Positions 1 through 9,835 of a DNA stretch of 64,000 nucleotides are shown piece after piece. The notes under the pieces were generated by a model. The model was not told the origin of the DNA, made no database searches, and saw nothing but the letters and a program-made list of their open reading frames with translations. The DNA is from Phaseolus vulgaris. Its lineage: Eukaryota > Streptophyta > Magnoliopsida > Fabales > Fabaceae. Within the stretch, counting starts at the first letter, position 1, and each line of letters opens with the position of its first letter. The stretch covers positions 12,931,927-12,995,926 of the forward strand of contig NC_023758.2 of NCBI RefSeq assembly GCF_000499845.2, given 5' to 3'. The translations under genes and the position numbers were made by a program.

Positions 1-279
1 CTCCATAAAATGAGGGATCGGATGACTCCACAAAAAGGGAGATCGAAAGACACTGCAAAAGGGGAAGAAAGTCCTCATAGGTATGGACGATTTTTTTATA
101 CTTAACAAAAACTGTTAATCACTGATATTTTATGCTCTCATGACTTGATCGTCGGAGTGTAGTCAACAGACGAAGCTCCTCTTTTCTTCTTGTGATCACT
201 GGACACTTAAGGCGGCGGTTACAAGAGAGTCTTCTCAGAGGCCACCCCCAAGCACTTAACCACCAGTTTGGTGAGAACA
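1..279 (+). repeat. 3' part of a Ty3/gypsy 5' LTR, with primer-binding-like site after it
   Basis: The segment ends in ...GAGAACA. It is followed at about 280-297 by TTGGTGTTATCTGTGAGG, which resembles a degraded TTGGCGCC...GTGGGG-type primer-binding region of Tat/Athila-type gypsy elements. The text around 150-165 (GATCGTCGGAGTG) is typical of such LTRs. A gag-like reading follows directly downstream on the same strand. The left end lies outside the window, so LTR length and TSD cannot be given. Confidence 0.5.
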
Positions 280-399
280 TTTGGTGTTATCTGTGAGGCA
301 GGTAAAACTAATCCTGCTAACCACAAAGACACTTAGAACTCTAGTTACTAGAGCATATGAGAAACACTCGACAACATATGTAGGACGAGGATGAAGAAC

Positions 400-2105
400 C
401 CACCCCCAACAGATTATGGAGACCATGCAAGCCTTCCAACACGACAACAAAGAGGTAAAAAGACAAGCTCATGAGTTTCGGCAGGAGCAGGACTGTTTGC
501 ACGCGGAAGCCTGGGCTGATCATGAAGAATCCCGAACTAACCAGGAATGACTTCAGGGATAGGTAGATTCTTCCAAAAGATTGACGGAGGAGACAATCTG
601 AATGAATGAAGTGATGGGAAAAATGCACACGGAAGCAATACACAAAATCACGAATCAACTGCAGAAAAATAAACAACACAAGATTTAATGTGGTTCGGTC
701 GCCAACTGCAACCTACATCCACACGGGCAACTATTAGGTTTACATTATATCCTGTTGCACACCAATTACAAGTACAATGATCTCTTTAAATAGAGATATT
801 AAAGGGACACAATGATTAAGCTCACTCACTAAAACATGGTGTCTACTTAGCCCAAGCCAATTGGTCCTGACTTCATACCCAACATGAAGAACTATAGAAA
901 ACAAATGAGGAATTGCGAAGAACCATGCATAGGCAAGTAAGAAGAAGCACACGAGCTTGTTCTCTCGACATGTCAACAAGAGATAATCCCCAACCATTTT
1001 CGCAGGCAATCATGGATGAACCGATTCCGCCACTTTCTATTATACCAAATGTCACACCTTTTTCCTGAGTGGAGGACCCTGAAGGGCAAATGATAATCTT
1101 TGGGTCAGATGTTGTGCGCTGCAAAATGTTTATGGGAACGTTCACGTGAATAACTCTCCAATGGTTTAGTGGTGTTCCAGATGACTACATTACATCATTT
1201 TAAGATTTTTATAGGATATTTAAGGAGCAGTTCTTAGCCAACAAAGTCGAACATCCTCGACAAGCCAATTTATTCGATGTGAGATAGCAAGATGGAGAAT
1301 CCTACAAAGAATATCTAAATCATTTTTGTGCGGTCTTAGTACACTTATAGAATTTGAATGAAGAGATGGTAGTATATGCGTTCGTGAAAGGACTCTGGGT
1401 CAGCTCCTTTAGCTACTCATTGCTCTGAAACCAATGCGAGTTTATGGCGGAGGTACGACAATGAGCGGAGGAAGCAATCTGAAGAAAAAGGGTCAACGAA
1501 CTACCAAAATAAGGAAGGTACAAGGAGAGCATGTGCAATCACCGCTCAAAGAATATTGATACATCTTTGGGGGGGCAATCCGAATAGAGATACGTCCCAT
1601 ACGTAGGCAAGAAGGACAAAGTGAAAGAGGAATGATTCGAGTATGTTTTGCCCCGACCACAGTTCACCACTTCATTTGGGTCACTAATGACCAAGGAGAA
1701 TGTTGTGGACAAACTACAATTTTTGAAGTAGACCAATCGCACATTCGGGGAAAAAAGGAAGCTTGATATGAGTTTCATCAAGCCCGTTGCCATGACACCG
1801 AGAGGTGCTTAACCCTGAAATATCAACTCGCCAAGCTGGTTAAAGAAGGGTTTTTGACAAAATATCTTCGGGATCAAGAGACAAATCGAAAGAGCAAAGA
1901 TTAGTCGCAAGGACACAACCACGAGACTCTTCTTTTGGGTGATTTTAACACTACAACAGGTGGTTTTTCAGGGGGAAGGTCTTTGGTGTCGAGTCGGAAA
2001 TGAGATTCCAAATTGGTTTTATCTTTGGAAACTCAGGTACCTCCCACTATCCCTTCCCTTTGTTTTACCCCTGCAGATTAGAAAGATGTTTGCCCATATG
2101 ATTAT
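400..2105 (+). pseudogene. degenerate Ty3/gypsy gag and start of protease
   Basis: On the + strand the conceptual translation gives a retrotransposon gag domain broken by stops and frameshifts. A WFSGVPDDYITSF segment followed by FLANKVEHPRQANLF and DGESYKEYLNHF (about 1150-1330) is the classical Retrotrans_gag core. Near 1830-1860 a KLVKEGFLTKYLRDQE stretch matches the linker before the protease. Near 1945-2000 a TTGGFSGG motif is the usual gag-protease junction, and residues like FTPAD..KDVCPYD reach about 2100, where the frame dissolves into AT-rich DNA. Reverse transcriptase and integrase are absent. The copy is inactive. Family assignment is from recognition of conserved gag blocks, not a search. 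Confidence 0.75.
605..985. repeat. foreign insert inside the gypsy gag (LTR-like fragment)
   Basis: The gag reading is lost at about 600 and resumes near 985-1020 (PFSQAIMDEP...). The intervening DNA holds an AAGATTTAATGTGGTTCGGTC-like stretch followed by CTACATCC, a text common in plant copia LTR or leader sequences. No clean TSD could be fixed, so the borders are approximate. Confidence 0.35.
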
Positions 2106-2590
2106 AATATTTATATTATAATCAAATAAATAAAATTAATTGTATAATATAATATAAAAATAATTATTATTATTAAAAAAAGAAAAATTATCAATAAATA
2201 TATAAAATAATAATTATAATAAACAATAAATTTATGAAATAACAATTATAATAAATAATTAAAATAATTAGAATGAATAAATAATAAAAAATAAATGTAG
2301 TTATTTATATAATAATAATATTATTATTATTAATTATAAAAAATAAATATATAAATTTTATTATTTATATATTTTTAAAAGTAAAGGTAAATTTGTAAAT
2401 TTATATTTTATACCTTTTAAAAAAAATTAAAAACTTTCACATAATCATCACATCAGTCACAAAATTCAATAAACTTTCCTCACAAATCTACTCTAGCATA
2501 CTACAATCCAAACAACCTCACTTTCCTCTCAAATCACTCCAAATCCACTTCAATTCTCCTCCCCAATCCAAACCCAAACATACCCAAAAG
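2106..2590. repeat. AT-rich MITE-like insert
   Basis: A very AT-rich core (2100-2440) is followed by a C-rich tail with the words CAATCCAAACAACCTCA and CCAATCCAAACCCAAACATA. The same tail type ends the repeat at 51873-52575 in this window, which supports a shared miniature-element family. The left terminal repeat is not visible here, so it may be truncated. It interrupts the gypsy protease reading. Confidence 0.4.
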
Positions 2591-2999
2591 GATCCCTACA
2601 TCACAACTTGATAATAAACGTGAAAACTAATAAACAAAAAGAAACGAAATACAAACAAACCGATAACGCTATAAAGTCGAAAAGGGAAACTTAAAAAAAG
2701 GTCCATACTTAAAAGATTAATAAAAATGCGAAAATCGATAAGCAAAAAAAATGCCAACAAGTCGGAAATGCATCCAAACTCTCATTTATCAGCAATAAAA
2801 GAAAAGCAAAACAAGTAAATAATGCATGAAACTAATGTAAAGTAATAAACGAGAAGAAGAAAACATGTGAAGATTCATATATTGAGTCAAAGTTACATCG
2901 AAAGTTGTCAAGACAGCAAAAGGCCAACAAAAGAAAATTGCCTACACATTAGCAGCATAAAAAATACAAAAACACCTACCAAAATTCTCTTAATCAAGC

Positions 3000-5880
3000 T
3001 CTAAGAGGGGGGAGCCTTCTTGATCATATTGTTGAGACATGGGGTGGTTGGCTGAGCAGACTCTTCCTCACCATCATCATCAGGGATGTGGGTAACAAAC
3101 ATAAATTCCCTCTTATAAAAGTCCTTGTTAACATCAAACTTTCCTTCATCAAGGGGGGCGTCGTAGAAGTAGGTCTTGTTGAAGCTAATGTCATGCTGAT
3201 GGAGAACGAAGTCTTGTGTTCGGCGAAGGTCCTCCCTAACCTTGTGGAAAGTCGCTTGTAGCTGACCAGTCTCTCTTGTTCAGCGTAGTAAGTCATGGTC
3301 ATGTCGGTAAGACTTTGCTTAAGACCTTTATTTTCAACTGACACCTCCTTCCCCTTCTCCTCGGAAGTCAGACAACGAGTTTGAAATGAATCATTGTCCA
3401 GCTTAAGTTGAGTAAGCTCGATGGCTAGATCTTTGTTTTAACCAACAAAGGTAATGTTGGCGTCTAAGGCACACTGAAGAGAATAGGCAAACTCGGTCAA
3501 TGTTGGTCAAATCCTTCTCTTTCAGAACCGAACCCATACGTTTGTCAACCATTAGAGCATGGGCACATAACTCCAAGAAGAAGCCAACGAGCTTTAAAGG
3601 AGTGGTCGACATGTATCGCTCCTTTTTGGTCGAGCTGAGGGGAATGTACACTTTCTCTCCCAGGTGCATATCCCTCCACAAAAATATTTTGGGAAGAGTT
3701 GGGCCCGACCTAGACCTCACGGTGTGCCCGCTTGTGCGATTTCCATGAAAAGGACTAGTTGGATTAACGGCGTGAAAATTTCTTGTGTTCCTTCTCTCGA
3801 CGAACTTTCTTGGAGCTAGGGTTGATAGGAGGGAGGGCCTTACCGGCAAGAATGACCTGAAAAGGCTCCACAACCTCAACTTGAACCGGTCTCTCCTTCC
3901 TGGCCACTGCTTGTCGCTGCTTCAACAAGTTCTTATAGAAAAGCTTGCCATATTCGGCAGTGATGGAGGCCATGATAGTTTCAAAAGGCATAAGTCAAAC
4001 AAACATAAAAAAAAGGACGAAAGCGAATGGATAAGAAGAAGCGTACCCTCAAGATCACGAAGTTGGGTCGGCGACAAGTAAACCCGCCATAGCCACTGTT
4101 GTGAGTTGATTTTAGGATTGCACCTTTTAGATGATGTTTAGTTGATTTATGAATTTTGATTTAACAAGATATGGTGAGACTCAATGAAGATTGCCATTGG
4201 ACACGAACTTAACCAAGTGGTAAGTAAGTGTGAAGGTTCTCTTAAGAGGGCAAAAAGAAAAACACAATATATGATGATTATGATGATGAAGACGAAATGT
4301 AAAGCAAGACAAGATAAATGGTGGAAATAAAAAGAGAAAAGTGAACAAGAGAAATGAAGAACAATTGGCGGAAGAAAAAAAGGAAAGAAGAAAGAGATAA
4401 GAAGTGAAGAAAATGGTGATTGAATCATGCCCCTTGAGGGAGAGAGCTCTAATATAAGTGAGAAGTAAGTTTCCCCTTAAAGCACACTCTGCTCAAGATA
4501 AGACTCGTAAGAAAATTTGGGAAACACTCAGGAATTCACTATGACAGAGTTTCTTTACTCAATTCAATGTGATTTACAAGAGGGAAGACACCCTATTTAT
4601 AAATATGAGTGTCTTGGAGAGGAAAAAAGGAAAAGTAGGGCATAAATGACTACAAGCTTATAGAAACTAGGTCAAATGTGAGCACATGGGGGAGTCTTCT
4701 AGAATCTAGGTCAAAGGTGAGCACATGGGTGATCTTCTAGAAACTAGGGTTTCTAAAAGCCTAAGCTAGCTTATTCTTCGTCTAATTGGGCCAATGTGAG
4801 CCTAATTGATTACAGTTTAATCTTGGCTTAATAATACTAGAAGGAAGAACAATTGATATTCTGGCCCATGCCCAGTTGTTCTTCTCCTAAGGATCTTCTA
4901 ATGGATGGTTGGGCTCTGTGTCTCCGCCTGAGATGTTTGACCTATGCTTGAATAGTCCTTTGGGTTCGTGGCTAACTTCTTGTAAAGTTGGGTCATATCA
5001 ACCACCGAGTAGGGATTTTGTAGGGAAGCTTGTCCAGTATCAACAAGGTTTCCAAGTCTTATCGGGTTAATGATGACCTTGGCCACACACGGAAACGTGG
5101 CGGTTTGCGAGTTAAATATAAGGGAAATCGCGGAGCGTCACCATCATAAAAGAGGTGGCAACCCCTTCCCGACCATGACCTTAAAGAAACTCCCCCTAAA
5201 ATTCTTATAAGAAAAAGTAAAGGAGCAAGCAAGCACGACCTAGGCCAGCTAAACCACCTTACTCAGTTACCGTGTCTGATACTATACATTTGGAGAAACA
5301 CTTGCAGTGTCGGTCTCAAGTGTAGCAACAAACACAAAAGTCGAAAGGTCTGGATATGTGCCCAGCTATTCGGATGCAACTGCGTCGACATCACATTCAA
5401 GGCCCGTAATACATCCGTGGTGAACTCGTTTAAAGGAAATCGGACGTGAATATCAATTATTAAACATGAATAAAAGAAAAAAATAATCACCAAGGGTCAG
5501 ATCCGACTGTAAGCATACAATGTTGGAAGAATAACACTTATAGAGGGAAACAATTCCATCTGGCGCCTCCGCATCTAACATATCTATATCGACAATAAAA
5601 CACTTTAATGAAGGTGTGTTATCGTACTTAGAGAAATATTCTCGAACGTCAGTATCAACCCATCCGTAACCGACAACGCAAGCCGGAGGAATGTCCAACT
5701 CAACATCGTCGACAATAGGATCAACCAAAGGACGTGCATCCTCGACAACCCCCCACCCGCACTAGCTTGGCCACTAATGCGAAAGGACTCAGAGGAACTC
5801 TCAGAACTTGCCGAGTCCGATAAGTTTTCAACTTCTCTCGGCATCTCTATGGGAGAGGAGGGAGACATGGTTACCTCCAC
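3000..5880 (-). pseudogene. antisense extra ORF of a gypsy-type element (plant transposon protein), broken
   Basis: Read on the minus strand, an N-terminal acidic/Ser-rich start (5880 downward, MSPSSPIEMPREVENLSDSA) leads through a frameshift to VDPIVDDVELDIPPACVVGY (about 5720) and VREYFSKYDNTPSLKCF. It continues with LDAEAPDGIVSLYKCY and, in another frame, PLNEFTTDVLRALNV then TQLHPNSWAHIQTFRLLC (about 5350). Such blocks occur in the long extra protein of legume gypsy elements. The C-terminal part (3991 down to 3000) holds ITAEYGKLFYKNLLKQ and a coiled-coil-like stretch with TYYAEQERL, ending near PTTPCLNNMIKKAP. A dispersed repeat (4100-4890) splits the two halves. It lies antisense to the gag at 400-2105, as described for Tat-lineage additional ORFs. 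Function is unknown. From 2600 to 3000 only AT-rich sequence is seen. Confidence 0.6.
4100..4890 (+). repeat. dispersed repeat family R1, copy 1 (LTR-like)
   Basis: It begins GTGAGTTGATTTTAGGATTG and contains AACTTAACCAAGTGG and TAAGTGTGAAGGTTCTCTT. It ends around the text AACAATTGATATTCTGGCCC. The same words in the same order occur at 38892-39083 and 48057-48966. It lies inside the antisense extra ORF and so is younger than it. Strand is arbitrary. It is likely a solo LTR, but no TSD could be proved. Confidence 0.6.
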
Positions 5881-6296
5881 TTTTTAGCACGGTAGGGTTT
5901 CATAGGGAGGAGAATGAAAGAAGAAAAGTGAGCAAATGAAGGGACCACCACACTGTTATTTATAGACCAAGGGGAGGCAAGAATGTGAATCGTCGTATCA
6001 ATTTCGAACCGTTGGATCAACACAAAGCTAACGACCTAGATCGTGTGACTGTTGGCGAACTAACATGCCACATCAGCAAAACGTCACTCATGAACAATGG
6101 AAAAGGATTCAAATCAAGAGGGCCCTTCATGATAGACAACCGATAGGTGGCGTACTCAGTGACTCTCTCCAGGGTGGAAACATGACGGTAAGTACATGTT
6201 GGTCACTCTTCACATCGAACACACGGTAGTAGGTATGCCTATCGGTCCACCCCACTTCAAACAACACTCACGACTTTTCGCTTCAAATAACACTCA

Positions 6297-6685
6297 AGCT
6301 TGGGGGGGCATATGTATTGCCAAGCACCGATAAACTGAGAAGCCGACTAACTGAACATGAGTCGTTCTACCTTTCAGTTAGATTAGACACGTCCTAATTT
6401 AATGATTAGAAGTAAAACCTAATTAAACATTAATAACGTGATTAAGCAAGTATTGGGTTGACGCTAATCCTGACACGGAGAAAAGCCCACCAGAAAATTA
6501 TAAATATGAAGAGTCCTTAATGGTAAAAGATAATGACTATTTTAATCTCGAACTCGCGAACCGAATAATACTATGATTTATTTGAACGTCAGAGTGTCTT
6601 TGTAAGTACTCCACCCATACACTACAAAGAGATTGAAGAAGCTTGATAGAAAACATTCAACTTTATAACTTATAAGAAAAATTGC
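6297..6685 (+). repeat. polypurine tract and 3' LTR-like end of a gypsy element
   Basis: CAAGCTTGGGGGGGCATA (about 6294-6312) is a textbook Tat-type polypurine tract. It is followed by TGTATTGCCAAGCACC as an LTR start at 6313. Around 6584 the text TTGAACGTCAGAGTG parallels GATCGTCGGAGTG of the segment at 1-279. A leader-like region with a TATA-like TTATTTATAG at 5957 lies upstream and belongs to the antisense ORF side. Divergence from the left LTR is high, so the two may not be one pair. Confidence 0.45.
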
Positions 6686-8651
6686 CACTAGTACAAAATG
6701 ATGAAAGGAATACTCTTTATTAAGTGCGGTTTTGCGCTCAAACGCATTCGTAAAAAACGCGGTGACATTTTTTAAATTAATTTGATTTACAAATGCAGTT
6801 ATTTGTATAGCCGCACTTGTAAATCAAAGAGCTTGATTTACAAGTGCGGCTATTCAAATAGCTGCATTTGTAAATCATTTTTTACCCTAAAATTTGAATT
6901 GCACCACAACACTTTCATATTTTCTTTTCCACTTTGCCTTTTGTTTTCACTGTTCCTGCGCTCACGTACGCTTGCAGTTCATCTCTTCTTCTGCATCTTC
7001 ATTAATTTGTGCCATTGTGAGTTTCTTGAATCGCTTTCTTCCTCTGCATCTTCACTACGTATACATTTTTTTCGTTTTCCTTATATTTGTTTTTTCTCCT
7101 TGCATTGTGATAAGTGTCTAATTTCAGTAAATTTTCATATTAAAATATAGGCACTTATGAGTATTTATTGTTAGTTTACATATAAAATAATCCCTAATTT
7201 ATGAATTTATACTTTTTTACATTTTTTATGATCTTTATTTGAATAAGAGTATTTTATTCCCAAATTTGGTGTTAATTGCAGATTTCTAAGGAAGATTGGA
7301 GATTTGGATTAAAGATGAATGATTTGAGCTAAAAAGATAAAGATAGAAGGTCCCAGAATGGAAAAAGATGCAAAGAAAGATTGAGCCTTTTTTATGTTTT
7401 ATCATTTAGCCCATTAGCGCGACACAATAAACAACCTAACCCTAGAAAACTAGGATAAATAGAGGGCTAGAGGCTCAACCTTAGTGTGCCAGATTGAGAG
7501 GAAAACACCATAGAGTGAATTGTAACCCAATTGGGAGAATGGAAGGTGCTAGAAGTATGCATGACTAATTCTACCATTTGGGATTGGGAGTAATCTGCTC
7601 AAACTCTTATGTATTGAGGTGATATCTTATATATTAATATTCAGTTCTTGATTGATTATTGGTATTGTTGTTTTACTTTTAATTTTCCGTGAGAAATTGA
7701 GAATCTTAAATCTGACCGGGAGGTATTTTTAGGGTTTGGACCTAAACAACAATACTTAACATATTTGAGTACTAGAAATAGACTTGAAATGTTAATTGCT
7801 ATTAACGTCTGAGCTTCGTTCTAAGTTGTTCTTATAACTATGCGAAGGATCGATAGTTAGGGAACATTCTTAAGGATTTTATATGTGAGGAATCGATATA
7901 AATGATTTTTATACGGGCATCAATTTCAATTAAAGAACTTAATATTGACATGCTAATCAAAATACATGAGAGTGAGAGAGAGTAAACCTAATCCCTATTT
8001 TTCCAATTGAAGCAACTAATTCTTTGTTCGTTTTCTTATTGATCAATGCCAACACAATCACTTCTAAAATCTTTTTATTGTTATATTGTTATATTTAGCG
8101 AATATTGTACTTGATAATTTACTGTTCCTTGTGGGATCGATATCCGTCCTTAGGGACAATTATTACTTCTTACAAACGCGGTGCACTTTCCGTAAAATGT
8201 CATCACATTGTGGTCTAACTGTTTCATTGGCATTCTCATCTCCATCGCTGCTCCGCCACCGCTTCCGCTGCCACCGTCGTTGCTGGCGCACTCCTCCCAC
8301 TTTTCACCACCAATGTTGGTTCACACACAATCTGTTATAAAATTTTTGAATTTTTCTTTAATATTTTGAATTTATTTTCTTATGTATTATAATTTGTATA
8401 TTATTTATAAATAATTTGTATATTGTGAGTTACATTTAAACATATTTATTGTTATTTTTATTTAATGAAACATATACAAGTGTAGCTAAAAGAAATAGTC
8501 GCACTTGTAAATGATATTTATAAATGCGGCTACATAGCCGCATTTGTATCTCTTCGATTTACAAGTGCGTGCTGATAAATACGACTGTATAGCAGCATTT
8601 ATATATTCAAAATAGCTGTAATAGTTCTCTTTAGTGCCTTTGTCCAAAATG
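6686..8651 (+). mobile_element. CACTA (En/Spm) element 1, non-autonomous, carrying a nested solo LTR
   Basis: The left end is CACTAGTACAAAATGATG. Between 6780 and 6885 there are palindromic subterminal units (GATTTACAAGTGCGGCTA and its complement), with further units at 8465-8600. The left ~120 bp (TTTATTAAGTGCGG ... ACGCGGTGACATTTTTT) matches the right end of the element at 16141-19235 in reverse, so both are one family. The right end near 8651 is degenerate and no 3-bp TSD is certain. Internal DNA at 6900-7107 and 8206-8340 resembles the 18.5-18.85-kb part of the larger element, reverse-complemented. No transposase remains. Confidence 0.7.
7108..8205 (+). mobile_element. solo LTR (family S1) with perfect 5-bp TSD
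   Basis: The repeat starts TGATAAGTGTC and ends AAATGTCATCA. It is flanked by CATTG at 7103-7107 and CATTG at 8206-8210, giving a 1098-bp solo LTR. Near its end CCTTGTGGGATCGATATCCG and GCGGTGCACTTTCCG are typical LTR 3'-end words. It sits within CACTA element 1, so it inserted later. A diverged second copy is at 34537-35786. No internal retrotransposon sequence remains, consistent with LTR-LTR recombination. Confidence 0.85.
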
Positions 8652-9073
8652 TTTTTGGAAGTTAAATCAAAATTAAACATTTTTCTAGTTATTTCTTTTA
8701 ATGACTTATTTTTCCTCTTAACTACGCTGTTTTATTGTATTTTCCGTGGAGTTAAAAAACTCTGATAATACGAGTTTCATTACAAAATTGTTAAAAAGTG
8801 TTCATTTACAAAATCTACCCATACTCACTTCAAATAAATAGATAAGTTTTTTTTTTTAATTTTTAAATTCTTTTACCGAATTTATAAAATACATTGAAGG
8901 TTTGATCATTGTGGGTGAGAATCTAACCCATAGAGGATGTCCAATTAAGTCTTAGTTTGAATAACAAGTTAATGAAGATTGATGGAAGGGTGATGAAATA
9001 GAAGGAAACCCTGGGAAGAGGCAAAGCAAATAAAAGGAAAAGGAGCATAGGAGTGAGAAAAAGGTTAGGGAAA
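8652..9073 (+). other. upstream region of the PAC1-like gene
   Basis: AT-rich flank up to about 8900, then a purine-rich leader (8980-9073). No clear TATA box at the expected distance. An ATG at 9053 lies in frame 21 bp before the preferred start. Confidence 0.3.
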
Positions 9074-9835
9074 ATGGAAGACGTGATAACAGAAGCAGCA
9101 GCGCCTTCAAGGTTCTTGGAAGAAGACCTAAACATCTTCACAGCTCCATCCTCACCCCTCCCTTCACCCTTCCTCATCTTCCCATACACCCAACAACCCC
9201 AACCCCTCAACCCCTCCCTACTCATCGTCGCCCTCTCCCCTTCCTCCCTCGCCCTCTTCCACCGCCTCCGCACCGCCTCCCCCGCCGCCTCACTCATCCT
9301 CCCCGAACTCTCCCTCTCCCACCCCGACAACGCCGCCCGCATCCTCCCCCTTTCTCCCTCTGTCCTCCTCGCTGCCCTCCCCTTCTCTGTCCCCGCTCCC
9401 CGCGCCTACGCCGTCGCCAAGGCCCTCCTCGCCGGCCGCATCCGCCCCGACTCCGTCCTCGTCCTCGACTCCCTCGCGCCCCCCAACTTCCGCGGCAAGC
9501 CCTCCCCCGATGAGGCTGTGGCGTTCAAGCTGGACACTGCAGCTGAGAGAAAGAGAAGCGGCGAGGAGCAGCTCTTGCCAGATTTGGAGTACTACCCTTC
9601 CGGAAGCGTTGTTGACGGGCTGGGCGCTGCGATTCTCGCACGGTGCCAGGTGATGAACGTCAGAGCGAGTTTGTGTGTTTCGTGGCCTCAGTTCGACGCC
9701 TCTGTGGTGTCGTTGATTAAGGGTTTGCTTCATCGCCGCTTGTTGAAGGGATTTGATTTTGATTTGAGTGATGAAGAGGTTTTGAAATTTGGGAGGCGTA
9801 AGGGTAGGGTTTTGCTTTCTGAGTTGTATATTTGA
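9074..9835 (+). CDS. proteasome assembly chaperone 1-like protein
   Basis: A single-exon gene of 253 residues from the ATG at 9074 (MEDVITEAAAPSRF). An in-frame ATG at 9053 would add seven basic residues, but plant relatives as I know them begin at MEDV. Recognisable blocks are SRFLEEDLNIF near the N-terminus, a hydrophobic PSLLIVALSPSSLALFH strand-helix, PDSVLVLDSLAPPNFRGK with PDEA in the middle, and YYPSGSVVDGLGAAILARCQ then RASLCVSWPQFDASV near residues 180-220. Members of this family are expected to help assemble the 20S proteasome alpha ring as a heterodimer with a PAC2-type partner in the cytosol or nucleus. That role is inferred from family likeness only. The first ~430 bp are extremely C-rich, the rest AT-richer. 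No membrane segment or signal peptide is evident. The frame is intact, so the gene is probably functional. Confidence 0.7.
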   Translation: MEDVITEAAAPSRFLEEDLNIFTAPSSPLPSPFLIFPYTQQPQPLNPSLLIVALSPSSLALFHRLRTASPAASLILPELSLSHPDNAARILPLSPSVLLAALPFSVPAPRAYAVAKALLAGRIRPDSVLVLDSLAPPNFRGKPSPDEAVAFKLDTAAERKRSGEEQLLPDLEYYPSGSVVDGLGAAILARCQVMNVRASLCVSWPQFDASVVSLIKGLLHRRLLKGFDFDLSDEEVLKFGRRKGRVLLSELYI

